A DNA stretch of 64,000 nucleotides from Isoetes taiwanensis (taxonomy: Eukaryota > Streptophyta > Lycopodiopsida > Isoetales > Isoetaceae). Within the stretch, counting starts at the first letter, position 1, and the number at the start of each line of letters is the position of its first letter. Below the pieces are notes generated by a model that was not told the origin of the DNA, did not search any database, and saw only the letters and a program-made list of their open reading frames with translations. Made by a program: the position numbers and the translations under genes. The stretch spans positions 9,926,099 through 9,990,098 of the forward strand of contig JAJEKV010000032.1 of NCBI GenBank assembly GCA_021234155.1, read 5' to 3'. This document shows, in pieces, positions 11,961-25,514 of this stretch.

Positions 11961-14780
11961 TGGCAATGCACATTAATTAAAAATCATCAAAGGATATTTT
12001 CCATTTTTCTCTGTTCTCGGTTCAATTTGTCTTGTGGTGGGGCTATGGCGGAGAGCAGGATATCCTGTATAACCCAGGTAATTGATTTGAAGCTCGACTT
12101 TAGAGTTTAGTTTCAACATTTCATTCCATTAGAATCTAATTAACATAAATACTTTCGGTGCATTTCTAATCGATTGCCACTGTGTGTTTACCGTGGAAAA
12201 TTTACTCTCGGATTCATGGCGGGTCATTTCTTACGGCATAGGGTTAACTTGGAACAATTTAAGGGCACAATGGATCAAACTTGATTTTTCGTAAAGGTCG
12301 AGAGGATCCGGCTCAGCTTTTGTGTGTTGCGGACTTTCATTTGGAGTTGGATTTCATATTTAGCGGCCAGAGGAAGTAAACTATTAAGGCTCTTGCTTTT
12401 TGCATTGCTTGATTTATCTATTGTTTATGAGAAACACACGACTAATTATCCTCTGTTTTCATTTGCAGCATTTAGATCAAAGCATCGAGCATGCAACATT
12501 TTTTGAAATGTAGATTCGGTGTTTGTCGGTGCCCGGAGATTCGAACTCAATAGCACAAAAGCAGGATATTTTTACGCTTCCATTCTTTATATCAACTATT
12601 TGGAGTGGCTTCTTTTTTGGATGCCGTTGTGTTGTTCTCAAATCATGCCTTGAGCTGTAGTTTATCCTATGCGGCATATCATTTCTTCAGCGGGCGGATC
12701 CGGCAACGGCAAAGCACATCCGACCAGTTGGGGCCATTTACATGCTCTCGTTCTTTATTACTTGGGGCGATTCTTTGTTCTTCACACGATGTGCGGTAGA
12801 AGGAGCGGGGCAGTCGGCTCCACTTTTTTTTCCCTCCGTGGGCTTGCAAGCAATGTGGATTGGGGCGATTTGGTCTAAAAGTAGCCGGTTTGTGTGGAAT
12901 CCTTATTGTATTTTTCCGTCAGGCCGTAAAGCGGCGAGCTCACGGCAAGCAAGGGGAACGCCATTGCCATGGCTCCTTTCATCGGTTCTAGTTTTCTCTT
13001 ATTGTATTTCCTTTGGAGGCAAACGCAGAGATATGGCAAAGAAGGCCAGCGACATAGCCGTGGCTTCTTTCATCTTTGCTACGGTTTTCTCTTATTTATG
13101 CGCCTCTTGGAAAAAGCCTCACTTTGTGAAAATCTATAACGAGCTGGTTAGGCTGAGATTGAAACTCTGGTGTTATGATGCTCTGCTTAAAGAGCTGCGA
13201 TTGGTCTCCATTATGATGCAAATATATTCGTGTCTTTGAGTGCCGGGGAAAAGATAGATTTCGACTTGTTGCTCGGTGACCCGGACTGGATTCGGCGTGG
13301 CTCTTATGCCAAAATTGTTTATCAAAGAAGCAAAGGAATTCATTACGTGCAAAGATTTTGGAAAATTTGAAAAGACTCATGGATTGTTGGAGTGTAACTA
13401 GTCGGGGTTTTTAGTATCCCGTTTTAGTGTTAATGTTTCTAAGCTTGGCGGATATGGCGTGTATAGCAAACAAAGCTAGCTGCATCTTTTTCTCATAAAT
13501 TTGAAGATTTACGATTTGCGAGGTCATTCTTAGAATTTGGAGGCGAGATCTTGAAGCAAATCTTTAAGTTTCCTATCTCTTTTTTGTTCGATCCGAAAGG
13601 CGGCCCATTGACATCCCTTTGACTATTTAAATGGTTTTGCATTGCAGCCAATAGATGTTGTTGTCTAAGCCCTTGGTAGGGATGGGTCGTATAGAATATC
13701 TTGCCATATTTTTTATTTGGATGCGGCTTATCAACTTTCTTTAACCTGGATCGCGGCATTTCTTTGAGGTTTGTATCGTTATCTGCAAGTTAAATGCCTC
13801 CATTGTTTTGCTATGAACTTTTGGTTGCATTTGGCCGAGTGGATGCTTTCGTTCTTGGGGGGCCCAAATGGCCACGTTGCAATGAAAAATATAACTGGTT
13901 TGTCAAAAGCAGAGGTATTGACTTCCTAAACTCTATCTAGATGAGATGAATGAATAGAGATGTCATTGATACAGTTAGTGGCGAATAAGAATACTGACCT
14001 AGGATTTTAAAACAAATTGTAATTCTAAATATCCTAATATTGAGGTGCCACGGAATTTGTACTTCAAATTACATCTAGAAAATAGACAAAACATACTTGG
14101 TTGTCATATAGTCTTTGGTTGGTAGTGAACACCAATGTAAGAGACTGCTTACATTGTTTTGTACCACGTCCAGAGCTGATGTTTTCAAAGATATAATGGA
14201 TCAGCAAAATAAGTGCCGAAAGGGTTAACTTCGATTCTTTGCCATTGCGGTGTGGCATTTTGCAAGGCATAAGGTTTTGCCAATAGCGATATTGTCAATG
14301 TTACGGAGCTCGCGTTTGATCATGTGCTACCGGATGATCCCGATTTCCCTTACATACAAAGGTCGGTTTACGGTATTTTGTAAAAGCTCGTTTGTGGCGT
14401 GGAAAATAGATTGAACAGGTTCTCATCTGAAGCTGTTCAAACTAGATATTTGTAAATGAAATCTGAGAGACTTTGTCAAGGGCATAAACACGATTGCTAT
14501 TGTAAGTGGCAAGGCGCAGAGCATCAAAGGTGATTCAATGTGCAATTAAAATGTTCCACGTAATTTGATCACGCCAACTGTTTGTTAAACAGAGTTATAT
14601 CCATTGTATATTAATTTAAAGTTTGAAGCTTGGATGTAGCTCATGCTTAAGTTAGACTTATTAGTGGTCAGTTGTTGCGCATTAGCATCGAATGATACTT
14701 CACAAGCTCTGTTATTCAAATAGTTGGTTCGCTTGGGTCATGCTTTAATTTCGACTTAGGATACATTATATTTTCTAGGA
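11960..14780. other. No recognised gene
   Basis: The longest ORF, 12,742-13,239 on the plus strand (165 codons), is hydrophobic at both ends but matches no family I know. A possible first exon, ATGGCGGAGAGC at 12,045 ending at CCCAG|GTAATT, could mark a decayed gene start. I could not connect it to downstream exons. Confidence 0.5.
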
Positions 14781-14784
14781 GCGA

Positions 14785-16312
14785 AGAAGAAGAAACCTAG
14801 CAGATCCATTAAATGCAGGTAAATATGCTTTTCGCCCATATGTTTATTAGTCTGAATTTAGCTATATTCTAAAAAAGCGAGGTTGGCGATGATGGTGCGG
14901 GTTAGACTTTGGGAAATTTAGAAAGGTACCCCCTGAACCACTTTATGCTTTTATATAAGCATTCACATTCACATATTTGATTTTGTCTCAGGGTGACAGG
15001 TTTTGTTATGTTTGTGGTTCTCCAGACCGTCTTGCAAGGGATTGCTCAGCCGTATATTGTCAACAATCTGGAATGTTTCCTGCAGGTACTAATTATGCTG
15101 CGAGAATCTTTTATTAAGACATGCAGAGAAGAGATTATTAATTGACCTGTATTTACAAGTTGTCCATCAAACTTGTTGCATAACCATCAATCAAACTTGT
15201 TACATGGCTGCTAATCAAAGTCCCATTTTTGTTCTTTATGGATCATAGTAGGAAATCTTTAACAACTGTGTGTATCTTCAACGAAACATCGGCGATAATG
15301 GGAGCTTGAATATCTCATGTATCATTTATTCTTTCTTTGGTTCTTGATGCGGAAGGCTAGGTTACGCCTTTGCACATATCTTTTGGTAAAAGTTAGATTG
15401 CTTACGCTTCATTTGTAATATCATGTTTCCACAAGAGACACACATATCCTTATCCTTATTTTCAGCACTAAGCCTGTTTATCCAGCTGGGCTGAAGTAGG
15501 GAAAAAGGCAGTTTAGAATGGTTTTAGTTTTGTTCTCGACATAGAACTTGGGCAAGCTATGCTGGAATTTGTGTTAGTTCAGTATTTAAGTTGGCAGAAC
15601 AGCAGAATCTGGTTGTGTGTTTCATGTTTGGACTGATATTGCAGGTGTATCAATGAATCCAATGCCGTCATATGCTCATATGCTCCTGAGATGTTTTGGC
15701 AAGGTCCATCGATGGCTCAACAGATGACTCCATACCCCCTTGGATATGGTGATGGAATGTATGGAAGATACGATACTCCAGTACCATATGGTGATGGAAT
15801 GTATGGAAGATACGATACTCCAGTACCATATGGTATTTCACCATTGATGCCTCCTTTCTTTGTTGGAGCATCCATGCACAGCTAATGTATCACATTGGAG
15901 ATTCTCCCTCCAGTTTTTCTGAGGTGAAGTTCATTTTGTAGTCATATAACTGTGACTTCTTGTGAGACTCAGTGGTCTTATGCCAGCATCTAGGCCTGCA
16001 ATGAGAGACCTCTTAGTCGGGAAAAGTTTCTGGAGCTCCAAGAAAGAGAGCGTCTTCGTAGGTTGATGCCAGAACAAGAGGAGAGGTACATTTTGCTTCT
16101 CAATTTCTAATGGCACAATTTATAAATTATGTTGTGTACAGGAGTGAGCTGTCCCAAGGGAGGTTGCATCCAAAGGAAATGAAAAGAGTTTTAAGGCAAA
16201 TGCCCCATATGGAGCATAGTGAAGCTGGCCATGTTGACTGGACAAATGCTTCAAGGCAGAGGCATGAGTTAGATCGTGATTCTGTAAGAAACTATTCGGA
16301 TGATCTTTGAGC
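14785..16312 (+). pseudogene. Decayed exons resembling an RBBP6/PQT3-type E3 ubiquitin ligase
   Basis: Candidate exons with AG/GT borders are about 14,785-14,818 (KKKKPSRSIKCR), 14,992-15,085 (zinc-knuckle-like CYVCGSPDRLARDC, with the usual His replaced by Arg), 15,655-15,885 (Met/Pro/Gly/Tyr-rich, PPEMFWQGP-like), 15,976-16,085 (LSREKFLELQERERLRRL) and 16,140-16,310 (ending in stop after SVRNYSDDL). The knuckle, the Met/Pro/Tyr-rich linker and the REKFLELQERER helix recall the C-terminal half of plant DWNN-RING proteins. The DWNN and RING domains were not found, and one exon needs a frameshift near 15,690. I call it a partial pseudogene; the family assignment is tentative. Confidence 0.45.
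15748..15831 (+). repeat. Perfect 42-bp tandem duplication
   Basis: Two identical 42-bp units encode GDGMYGRYDTPVPY twice within the RBBP6/PQT3-like remnant. The copies are identical, so the duplication is recent relative to the decay around it. Confidence 0.9.
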
Positions 16313-18020
16313 ATCGAAGTCTAAGATGCACAAAATCGATAAAAAAAGAAATCCCAAAGCTTGGATATGAATACATCTTGCAAAAAGCATCACAGTTTCT
16401 CTGGCAGTGATGATCCATCATGTGCATTGAGGAGTAGGAAATGAGCATGCTTATGGCATAGTAAATTGTGGACGGGTTATTTCTTGCTTAGAGTTTACAC
16501 TTTATTGTGAGAACTCTTTTGTTTGTATTTTGGTGTTCATCGCAATTCAACATATCTATAGTGGTTTTTTCTTGCTTTGAGCCACGATTTTTGTAGTTGT
16601 CGTAGATCTTAAGGTTAGCTTACTCGATATGCAAGAGTTTGCAAGTAAAATAATTGTTCATTGAGAAAAGCGAGGGATTATAGAAGTTGTCATTCTAGGC
16701 TTAAGATTCATTTTGTTTAAGATATTGAGTGTGAGATATCAATGTGATATTGGATAGGTCCTTACTGAACGTCGTCTTAGGTACAAGATTAAACTCATGC
16801 CTTTGAATTGAAAATTAGCAAAGAATTTTGTCATCCTTTTCTTGCATTTAACAAATATTGTTAGTTGCAAGTTCTAGCAAGATAGGCAACATAAGTTTTT
16901 GTGTTAACCGATATATGTGTCATGTGGAGCTTAAATTGCAAGCTTTTTAAACCTGTAGCAATGCGCATTACTGAAATTTATAATCTTTGCATTTACATAT
17001 AAGCGAGTGTCATGTAATATTATGAGAATCGTAAGTTGAAATTTATAATCTAATGCCACGAAGGTTGTCCTCATAAAATATTGTGAGCTAATGACAAAAA
17101 ACATTAATAATCACTTGATAGATACCACAAAAGGGGACATTAAAAAATGAAATAAGATGAAAACCTCAATATATCTATCAAAAGCACATCAATGCATTTC
17201 TTCATGTCTCTTGCCCCATGAGTTTAAATTTGAATATGGCACATCCATATGTAATCTACCCATTGAAATTTGAATTCCTCTGTTTAGATGGTGCAATATG
17301 CAATCTTCCCATTAGACTTCATCGTCGAACTACTCATACAATAGAAGTGCATATACAACACCAACCTTGCATTCAAATGCTGTTTGTGGTTATTTTCGGA
17401 CAATTGATGCGGATCTTCGAAACCTTATTCTTGGCGAGGGGATTCTAAGGTCTTACTCCAATCGATCTAGATGGAATCTAATAGGAATCTAAACATATTC
17501 TAGAGGGAAGCATGCTAACCCTTAAAGTTAATACAAGAACGTGGCACTTTGAGTAGGATTTGACAGATGTTGACTTGAGGATTGACTTGATCTTTCACCA
17601 ATTGATTTTTAGGAGTCTAATGGAATCTGAAGGGGACATTGGAGAATCTAGGTGCACCTTAAGTGAATAGAGATAAATCTTCTATATTGGATGTGTTTTG
17701 TACGGAACCTAAAGGATATTTAAGGGGTTCTCTATAGAATATTGAGGAATATTTATAGCATAATGTGGAATCTAAATGGTACCTTAGAAAACGTCAAAAG
17801 AATTTTATAGAATCTTGGGAAACCTATAATAAAAGCAGAGGAATGAAAAATATATCTATCAAAAGCACATCAATGCATTTCTTCATGTTCTTGCCCCATG
17901 AGTTTAAATTTGAACCACAATGTCGCATTTTGCAAGAGGTCGCCATAGCTAGCTGTTACAGAATTTTTGGTGTTCTTCTACAAGTAGAAGCTTTCACTAG
18001 ATGTGAAATCTTGGGATTAG
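16313..18020. other. Non-coding region with a 64-bp direct repeat
   Basis: No gene is recognised. A nearly identical stretch (ATCTATCAAAAGCACATCAA onward) occurs at about 17,170-17,235 and 17,847-17,912. The sequence between them is rich in GAATCTA/TCTAGA words, like the array at 57.4-58.1 kb. Confidence 0.6.
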
Positions 18021-18380
18021 CATGACCCTTGCTATTAGGCGCTATAACTTATGCACGCAACACAAGTTAGGGATGATAAAAGTCCTCATAAACATTTTAT
18101 TCACATATTACCCGGTCGATTTTGTACAATCCATCATAGTATAACCACGTGCCCTAACTTATGCCTGCAACACAAGTCGAGAGTGATAAAATCTTCATAA
18201 ACATTTACACCACAAACTACCAATCAATTTTGTAGTGCAATTTTTTGTGTTCTTTTATAAGCATTAGCTGTCAATGCCTGTGAAGTACAACATTCGTGTA
18301 AGCATGACCCTTGCTCTCACATGCCCCAACTTATGCCCGCAACAGAAGTCGAGGGTGGTAAACATCTTCGTAAGCATCTT
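18021..18380. repeat. Three degenerate copies of an ACTTATGC...CACAAGT phrase
   Basis: Similar stretches beginning AACTTATGC(A/C)(C/T)GCAACA occur at about 18,045, 18,149 and 18,327, each followed by a GATAAA or GGTAAA word and CTTCATAA-like sequence. It looks like a decayed tandem repeat. Confidence 0.5.
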
Positions 18381-18684
18381 CAAGGAATCTTGCTATAATA
18401 TTAAGGAATACTCGAGTATCTTGGGTAATCTTAATACATTCCTAGAAAACCTCGTAGAATCTTATAAAATCTCTCTAGATTATTGGGTAGTTTTAAATTT
18501 TGGTGAATTTAGAAACCTTATAGAATCTTGGGAAATCTATACTTCCCAATGTACGCACATTTGACTTCGTACACAACCTCCTTTCATTCCATTTTATTTT
18601 ATCCCATTGATAGTACAAAAACTTGTATATATACACATTTATTTCATGATGATGTACACTTGTACAGTTTGATAACATTCTTAT

Positions 18685-18830
18685 TACTGCCACGGTTTTT
18701 CCCTCGAAAACCCTTCAGAGCGGGGTTTTTTTTAACCCGGACAGTAATAAGTTTGTTGCGCTCCTTCTGGATCCCATAGGCTGATTGGTCTCAGTGGACG
18801 ATAAAAATCATTCTTTCTTTCTTTCTTGGA
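18685..18830 (+). mobile_element. LINE or SINE 3' end
   Basis: AACCCGGACAGTAATAAGTT, then TTGGTCTCAGTGGACGATAA and a (TTTC)n tail closely match the 3' end of the LINE at 8.3 kb. No RT sequence precedes it, so this is a severely truncated LINE or a SINE that borrowed its tail. Confidence 0.65.
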
Positions 18831-18949
18831 TTTCTTCTTGTCTTTGTGTACACCATAAAGAGGAACAGGAGGATGATATTCATAGCTAGCATTAGAGTAG
18901 AAAGGGGATCATAATAGAATGCTACATACTTGTCTCATAGAATAGAAGC

Positions 18950-19345
18950 ATTTTGATGAGCTCAATAGGTTGGCATCTGCTCATGTGGGTGCTAAATCTC
19001 TCCTTATATGGTTGACACTTTCACCTGCATGAATAGAAAAGTTTTACAACTCATTAACAAGGTCTTCAGGTGCAGTTAGCTTACCAAACCTATCCAGAAA
19101 CTTTTTGATGAGTTCATCCCATGAGGTGGTTCCTATAAGCTTTTCATAAGTCAGCCATGCCCCAACTTCACTTTCTTCCTTGAAGCACTTCTCGAATTCT
19201 GAAAGCTTGCATTCCTTTTTTTTTTAAATCATAGTCCCTATAATACTATTCAAATACTCTCAAGAAGTTGTTAGCATTCATACTTGAATCAAAAGTAGGC
19301 AAAGGGACTGGATCACCAAAAATATTTTTTGCACTCGAATTTGTC
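18950..19345 (-). pseudogene. Ty3/gypsy gag fragment
   Basis: Minus-strand reading gives a retrotransposon gag segment with TSWDELIKKFLDRFGKL followed by NFSIHAGESV. It parallels the gag of the gypsy element near 32.1-32.2 kb, where the matching region reads WDELEQKFLSRFGK and NSFSIRPGESV. It is broken by stops and has no LTRs nearby. Confidence 0.65.
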
Positions 19346-21560
19346 AAGAACAATCAAAATCTGTGATAGATAGAATGCAAAAATTTGTAACTGGAGTTTG
19401 CACGGTTTTTTTTATGAAAATTTCAAAGCATATATGTGCTAGGTTGCCGTGAGTGATGACAACTCAATACTTTTAGTTTTGAGGTACTTAAAATCTTAAG
19501 TGTGGAAATATTTGAAGGGAAAAAAAGCTAGAAATAGAATTAGATCGTGTTTTTTATGCTTGTTAGGGATTTTTCCATTGATATAATGGTCAAGAGACAC
19601 AATGATGCGCATGCTAATCGATACCTTGAACACAGAGAAAGATCATGTAGAAATCATATAATAAAGTAATTTAGAAATCATATAATTAAATAATTCATCT
19701 ATAATATAATGTATCAGACTGAGGAATGCAAAAGAGCTTCTAGGATCACTTCAAATCATGTTCAACATGAAAACGAGTCTTTGAACGCATCTGGGCCTTC
19801 AAAAAAGTTCTACAACCAATACCTCTGTATATAATTTGAAGTTTTTTTGTTCCAGCATCTTAGGGCTTAGATTTAAGTTTATTATGTTCTTATACGATGT
19901 ATCCACCAAGAATAGGGTGATTTCAAAGTTTAAGAATCAAAATCGGATGTGATTCGAGCAAGTTTTAAGAATGTAGGTTCGTCAACCGTATTTTCGTGAA
20001 GAACTCGCAATACAGTTCGCGTAATTCTAGGGTATAAGTTGAGTATATTCTCGTATTTTTTGTTTTGAAAAGCCTGATCCATGGTTTATAAGGAAATAAA
20101 AATCAAGGGGGTGTTTAGGCCTATAGAGTCTTTAAGGCCTTAATCATGATAGGGCAATTTCGCACAGAACTTTGGATTTTGCAAGTTTTAGAGCTCACTT
20201 ATAGGAGGTCTGGAACCACTATATGCACATCTTTCTTGATCTTGGCACCAAGGTCACCTACCAAGATCCTCTAATCTTTTGACCTAGGCAAGGACCAATG
20301 ATTAACATGTTGCTATTTGGAGTCAACATACATAAAAGAATTTTGTAGCTTTTTTCTTTTGGAAATCTCACTCAAAAACTTATGACTCGAGTTATTTCAT
20401 GCTAAAGGCTTGTTTGACTACTTCATTCTACCCTTTTATGCAGAGTCAACCGAGCGATTGGTTTGGAGACGTGTTGCCGCTTTTGCCTACAATTTAATTT
20501 ATTATTATGTATAATAACATGTTAGAAAGCATCTTAACATTTCATCCTTTCATTTTAAGTCAATTTTGTTATATTTTAATTGACTTGGCTTACTTCATGC
20601 AAAAACCCATTTCACTTGATCGTACTGCCATTTTCTTTGAATTTAATTTTAATAATTTATATTGATAAAATAAGTTCATACATAGCATATTTTTAAAGCA
20701 AATCTTAATCAAAATTCTTTCATGGTCTTGCCCTTCCTGATCCTCCTTGCTAAGTTCATATCCCCATCACTCTTTTCGCATGAATGGCGCATAAGTTTGC
20801 TTCTTAGAATAATTGAATGAATTTCCCTTCGACCGTTTTTTGGCAACACCTTACCATCATTGGTGTGGCCATATAATCTGTCTTGAAGTCTTGCATGACC
20901 TCCGAAGTAGCACTTCAAACAGTGTTGTTCGGATCCAAAGGTTGGTGCACTCTTGAAAGTGTCGGATCCCCCAAAAAATCTGACCGAGTTGGAGTCGGGC
21001 CATGGTGCTTGGCACCTATAGGATGAGGCCACGTGAAAATGACTTTCTTCCTAAGGTTGGCTGAGTTATATAGCTAACTTGGCCATGCTTCCTCCCCACA
21101 CTAATGTATACAAGTCAACTAATGTAGGTTTGTATGGTGTGGCAAAAAATATACATATTTATACCACATATTTTAGGGGAACGTCACATACACATACTCT
21201 GCCTTTGCCCTCTCTCCATCATTTTCAACCATTCCCGCTTCACCATGCTATTAATTATCAATATATTTCTTTTGGCCCAACTCATACCAATGAATATCAG
21301 TCGTCTCCTTCTATTTAAGGTCCAATTAATATCTATCACATGAGAGAACTCCACATCAATGTGGATGGTGCTTTGGTGGTTCTTGACAATTTTGAATATC
21401 AGTCTCCTCCTACTCAAGTCCGATTTGGTACAAATATACAGTTGCGTGACTCAATATATATGCAACTGCCCTTGTAGCTGCTGCTTCTTCAAGGTCCATC
21501 TTTACTACTCAACAATAGTTGCCCACTCAATTACCACATCAAATAGTTGCTACTTCGATT
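19346..21560. other. No recognised gene
   Basis: AT-rich sequence with short ORFs only. A 107-codon minus ORF at 20,709-21,032 has no motif I recognise. A phrase GAATATCAGTC...TCCT is repeated at about 21,294 and 21,394. Confidence 0.6.
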
Positions 21561-21598
21561 CTAGTATCATTCTAGGGAAAGGTTCTTTGCAAAGCAAC

Positions 21599-21721
<123 letters not shown>

Positions 21722-21852
21722 AATGAAATGTTGATTAAATACGTCTACTGAGACCATCATGTGTATCAGACGTTCTAAAAAAAAAGCTTTTACAAATCAG
21801 TCCAATTCTCTGATGTGCTTCCACAGTCAGAAGCACAATCACTCCAATCTCC

Positions 21853-23018
21853 TCACTCACTCTCGTTCTCATTACATTGCAGTAGCATATCTATGCTATT
21901 TATATGAATCCTTCTAATCTCTAGTATATCTAAAATAAAATTACCAATGGTCGAAGGTGGCATCTGAAACAAGGTGTCCAAAGTCCCAACCTCTTCAATT
22001 CTGTATCTCTTACGCAGTCCTTCATATTCTGGGCATCGCAAAAGGGCGTGTGATTCATCTTCCACCTCATCCTGTCCATAAACTTTGCATGTGTGTTGCT
22101 CTCTTGGAATTTTCTTCCATCTACGCTCCTCTATATGTAGCCGGTGGGAACTCAATCTCATGGTGCTATTGCCCTGCGTTTTGCTAATGTAATATCACTG
22201 CACACATACTTAGCCTCCTGGAGCATTGGATTCATGGATTTCTGATACTCTGCCATCTTCATTTTTGGATTCTTCCAGCTAAACAACTGAAATCCCCTTA
22301 TCACCCAAGTTCTGATATCTTTTTGCGGGCACTCCTCTAATTTCATATCCCATTTTTTCAACCATTCCACTATATTCTTATACCATCCTTTTTCTCTGCT
22401 CTCAACCATAGCTAGATGAGGCAATCTGTCTTCGTCTAATTTCTGTGTCTTACACAAGTAAATGAGGGTTTGAATAAGTGCTTCACCTTCTAAAGGAATC
22501 ATTCCACATTCAGCTAATATCATTGGGTAGGGAGTCTGGGTCTTTACTCCCAACTCAGTGCATAAAAAGCGTTTTTGAATTTTTTCTATTTGATCCCACA
22601 AGCAATTTGGTAACCCTGGACCCAGACTTCGCAACCATAGAGAACAACTGACTGGACCAGGACCTTATACATCATTTTCTTCATATGCATATTCTGTACA
22701 AACACCTTCCCACAGCTTCGCTGCAGTGCATATAATGCTTTCAGACCTCCATTTGTTCTTTGATCTATACACCTATTCCATCTGAAATTTTTATCTACCA
22801 TCAGTCCAAGATATTTATAATTATCTGTGGATGCTATCAATTCTCCCTTATAAAAGAAATCACTGTTTTTTCGAGATCCCACTGTCATGACCCTGGTCTT
22901 TGCTAGATTCACCTTCATACCTGTCGAATCACAAAAATCTTCTAGTATCTTTAAATGTCTCTGGAGTCCTGCTTTATTTTTTGACAGAAGTACAACATCA
23001 TCTGCATATAAGAGGAGG
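21853..23018 (-). pseudogene. LINE reverse transcriptase, C-terminal part
   Basis: From the insertion border the frame reads LALLLYADDVVLLS (motif C, around 22,980-23,018). It continues with MKVNLAKTRVMTVGSRK, DNYKYLGLMVDKNFRWN, and a helical connection, and ends with HIEERRWKKIPREQHTC and EDESHALLRCPEYEGLRKRY, the Cys/His cluster of this LINE group. Two overlapping frames (22,586-22,918 and 22,158-22,634) show a frameshift near 22,600, and another lies near 22,160. It is the continuation of the RT that stops at 35,181. Confidence 0.85.
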
Positions 23019-23023
23019 GCAAG
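23019..23023. other. Target-site duplication GCAAG, left copy
   Basis: GCAAG precedes the TGTTAGCC start of the left LTR, and the same five bases follow the CAACA end of the right LTR at 35,176-35,180. Five bases is the usual Ty3/gypsy duplication. Confidence 0.9.
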
Positions 23024-25498
23024 TGTTAGCCTAAAACCTGGAATTTTAGCCTAACCTCAAAGGAAGTGTAAACAAACTGGTCAGGACCTCCAGATCACTT
23101 AGGGTGATCAATCCTTAATCATGTAAAGCAAAAGAACTCAATTTCAAATGCTGGTTTTGTCAAAATCACTACAGTCCCTGAAGCAGAAAAAACTGTCAGA
23201 ACAAAAATCAATCTTGCAGTCACACCCTTTAAGATTTTTGAGTTTTGGTTTTTGGTATGAGTTATAGACAAGTAGAGGGAACTACTGGTGAAAGTCTGTC
23301 TCGATTTGGATAGGGGAAGACCAAGAAAATCAATGTCAAAGTTCAGTCAAAAATTGGTCAATGCCAAAACAGAGAGCCAAAATTTGCAAATGGAGTTTGG
23401 TGATGAATTTTGAGTTGGAATTTGTGCAAATGACCTCAGAATGAACTCTAAATCACGTGCATAGGGTTTTCTTGACAAGCAAACACTATGATATTTACTG
23501 AGACAGACCAAAGTCTTGAATTTCATCCACGGTTTAGACAGATATGAAAAAACTATTTTTTCTTTGTTTTCTTTGCATATAAACAATACTCAATCCTATT
23601 TAAGGTGGGACACAACTATTTAGCTGGGATTCAACTTAAAATATCTGATTTCTATTGGTCTAGACAGGCATTAACAGATTTATAACTTGAGAAGATGGCA
23701 ACACTATTTTTCCAGGCAAAGAATATGCATTAAGATCATAAAATATCACAGGAGTTCAGAAATCTCAGGAGAAAATGTCCAAAATAATGCTTGAGAGTAA
23801 CTCCCAAAGCATAGTAAGCTTCTGATAATCTAGAAATTGTCTGGAAGAGAAAGTAATAAGGAATTTTGAATTGCAGTAGAAGTTTTGGTGTCAGGTAGGT
23901 CACAACACAGTCGGTCTTCGATCAAAATACAGTCAATCTTCAATCTCGAACAGGATTAGCTGAATTTGGAGTAGAACAGATCAATAAAATATCAAAGATA
24001 TAGAAAGCGCCCAGATCACAGAGGTATATCTCCGAGGGGGGGTGAAGAAAATGATGTCCATTCTTGGATAAAAACTGTCCCTCCCAAAAACCAGCTCGGT
24101 TGAGTGATTTTAGGCTTAATTTGAGCAAATTCCCTTGAATCAAGTGCCACAGGGGGTTCCAGAGGTCTCGGAAGAGGTTCAGGAGATGATTTCGGGAGCA
24201 AAAGGGCGGGATTCAATCAGATTTGGGGCACGCGAATTTGCCAGTTGAAGCGTGCTCGAAGTTTAGGGTTTTTTTTTTTTTCAAAGCTCGATATATCCCA
24301 CAGGCCTGAATGATTCTGGAAGATAAGGATATAAATTGAATAATCCGAGTCAGCATGTTGAATTTGCGTGCCACGCTTGAAGGGTTGTGCCACTCGTGTT
24401 CGAGGCCCCGCCTCACGCCACGTGGACCATGGGGGGGGCTGAGGTGGAATTTAGGCTGAGGTGGAAAATAGAAAAATAGGGTAGATAGGCTAGAATAGGT
24501 TTTTTTTTGCTATTTTTTTTTATTTTTTTGGCACGCATCCCAAGAAATAATATTTGAGGAATTTTCCAAGGTCTTTTTTGAATTTTGGAAAGGCCAACAT
24601 AGCTATTTTTGCCAAGCTCCAAATCTAGAGTGTTTTCAAGTCAAATTGAGATACTTGAAATTTTGCCCATTTTGACCATGGTCAATGAGTTTTCAACCTT
24701 GGGAATGGTGAAAAAATCATAGGAAGAGGGTGAAAAGATAGGAAAAAAAGGCTATGGCAGGATTTAGGGAAATAAGATGAAAGTAAAATTCAAGCCTCCT
24801 TGCTCTTGAAGTTTTTCATGATCTCTTGAGAGCAATTCACAAGTGGAGGTGAGGCCAATAAAAATATAGGTAGTGAAGTAATGAAAGAAGGCATGACAAG
24901 GTGGAAATGGGGTATAAAAAGATGAAAGGAAAGTGGATATGGAATGGATGAAATGGATAAAGGATGGAAACCCCTGTAGCACATGATCTTATCTCCAAAG
25001 CTCAAATCATACCTCATAACTTTGCTCAAGGCCCTAGGGTCTTCCAAACTTCTAAAAAGGTCTTCCAATCTTCAAGGCCTAAACAAGAGCAAAATTCACC
25101 TTTAAAGTGACATCTTCATAGGTGTGACTTCCAAACCATTGGTGCAACTCCATTTAGCTCCATATGAGTGAATATGAGCAACATGCTTATAACTCCTTGT
25201 ATAGCTTGCTATATCCTTTGCCTGGTCTTCAAGAAATAAGAATGTAACTAGAAAATTTCCTCAAAGGAAAGAATTAGGCTATACAACCAAGATCCCAAGG
25301 GTCTTCCAAACTTGAGCCAATTTCTTCCAAACTCTAGCAGGATCAAAATAACACTAACTCTTACCATATGAGTAATAGGAAAGTAACTTAAGATGAAACC
25401 TCAAAAGAAACCACAAGTCTTCCAAACTCTGACAAGTATCTTCCAATCTTGAAACTCTAGGTATCATGATGGTCCATGTTGCCCAAAAAGGGGCAACA
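23024..25498 (-). repeat. 3' LTR of the gypsy element (left copy)
   Basis: It starts TGTTAGCC and ends GGGGCAACA on the plus strand, length 2,475 bp, aligned end to end with 32,689-35,175. ORF-like stretches inside (for example 24,764-24,982) occur identically in both LTRs and are not genes. Confidence 0.95.
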
Positions 25499-25514
25499 TC
25501 TCCTCAAAGGAAAG
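25499..25514 (-). other. Polypurine tract
   Basis: On the minus strand, CCTTTGAGGAGA directly precedes the 3' LTR. Such a purine run primes plus-strand DNA synthesis. Confidence 0.6.

Noticed and set aside
12742-13239. 165-codon plus ORF as a membrane protein
   Set aside because: No recognisable motif, odd composition, overlapped by other random ORFs; kept only as a mention in the gap entry.
24413-25068. ORFs of 69-92 codons in the left LTR, repeated at 34,441-34,745
   Set aside because: They are duplicated only because the LTRs are duplicated, and have no family motif or start context.
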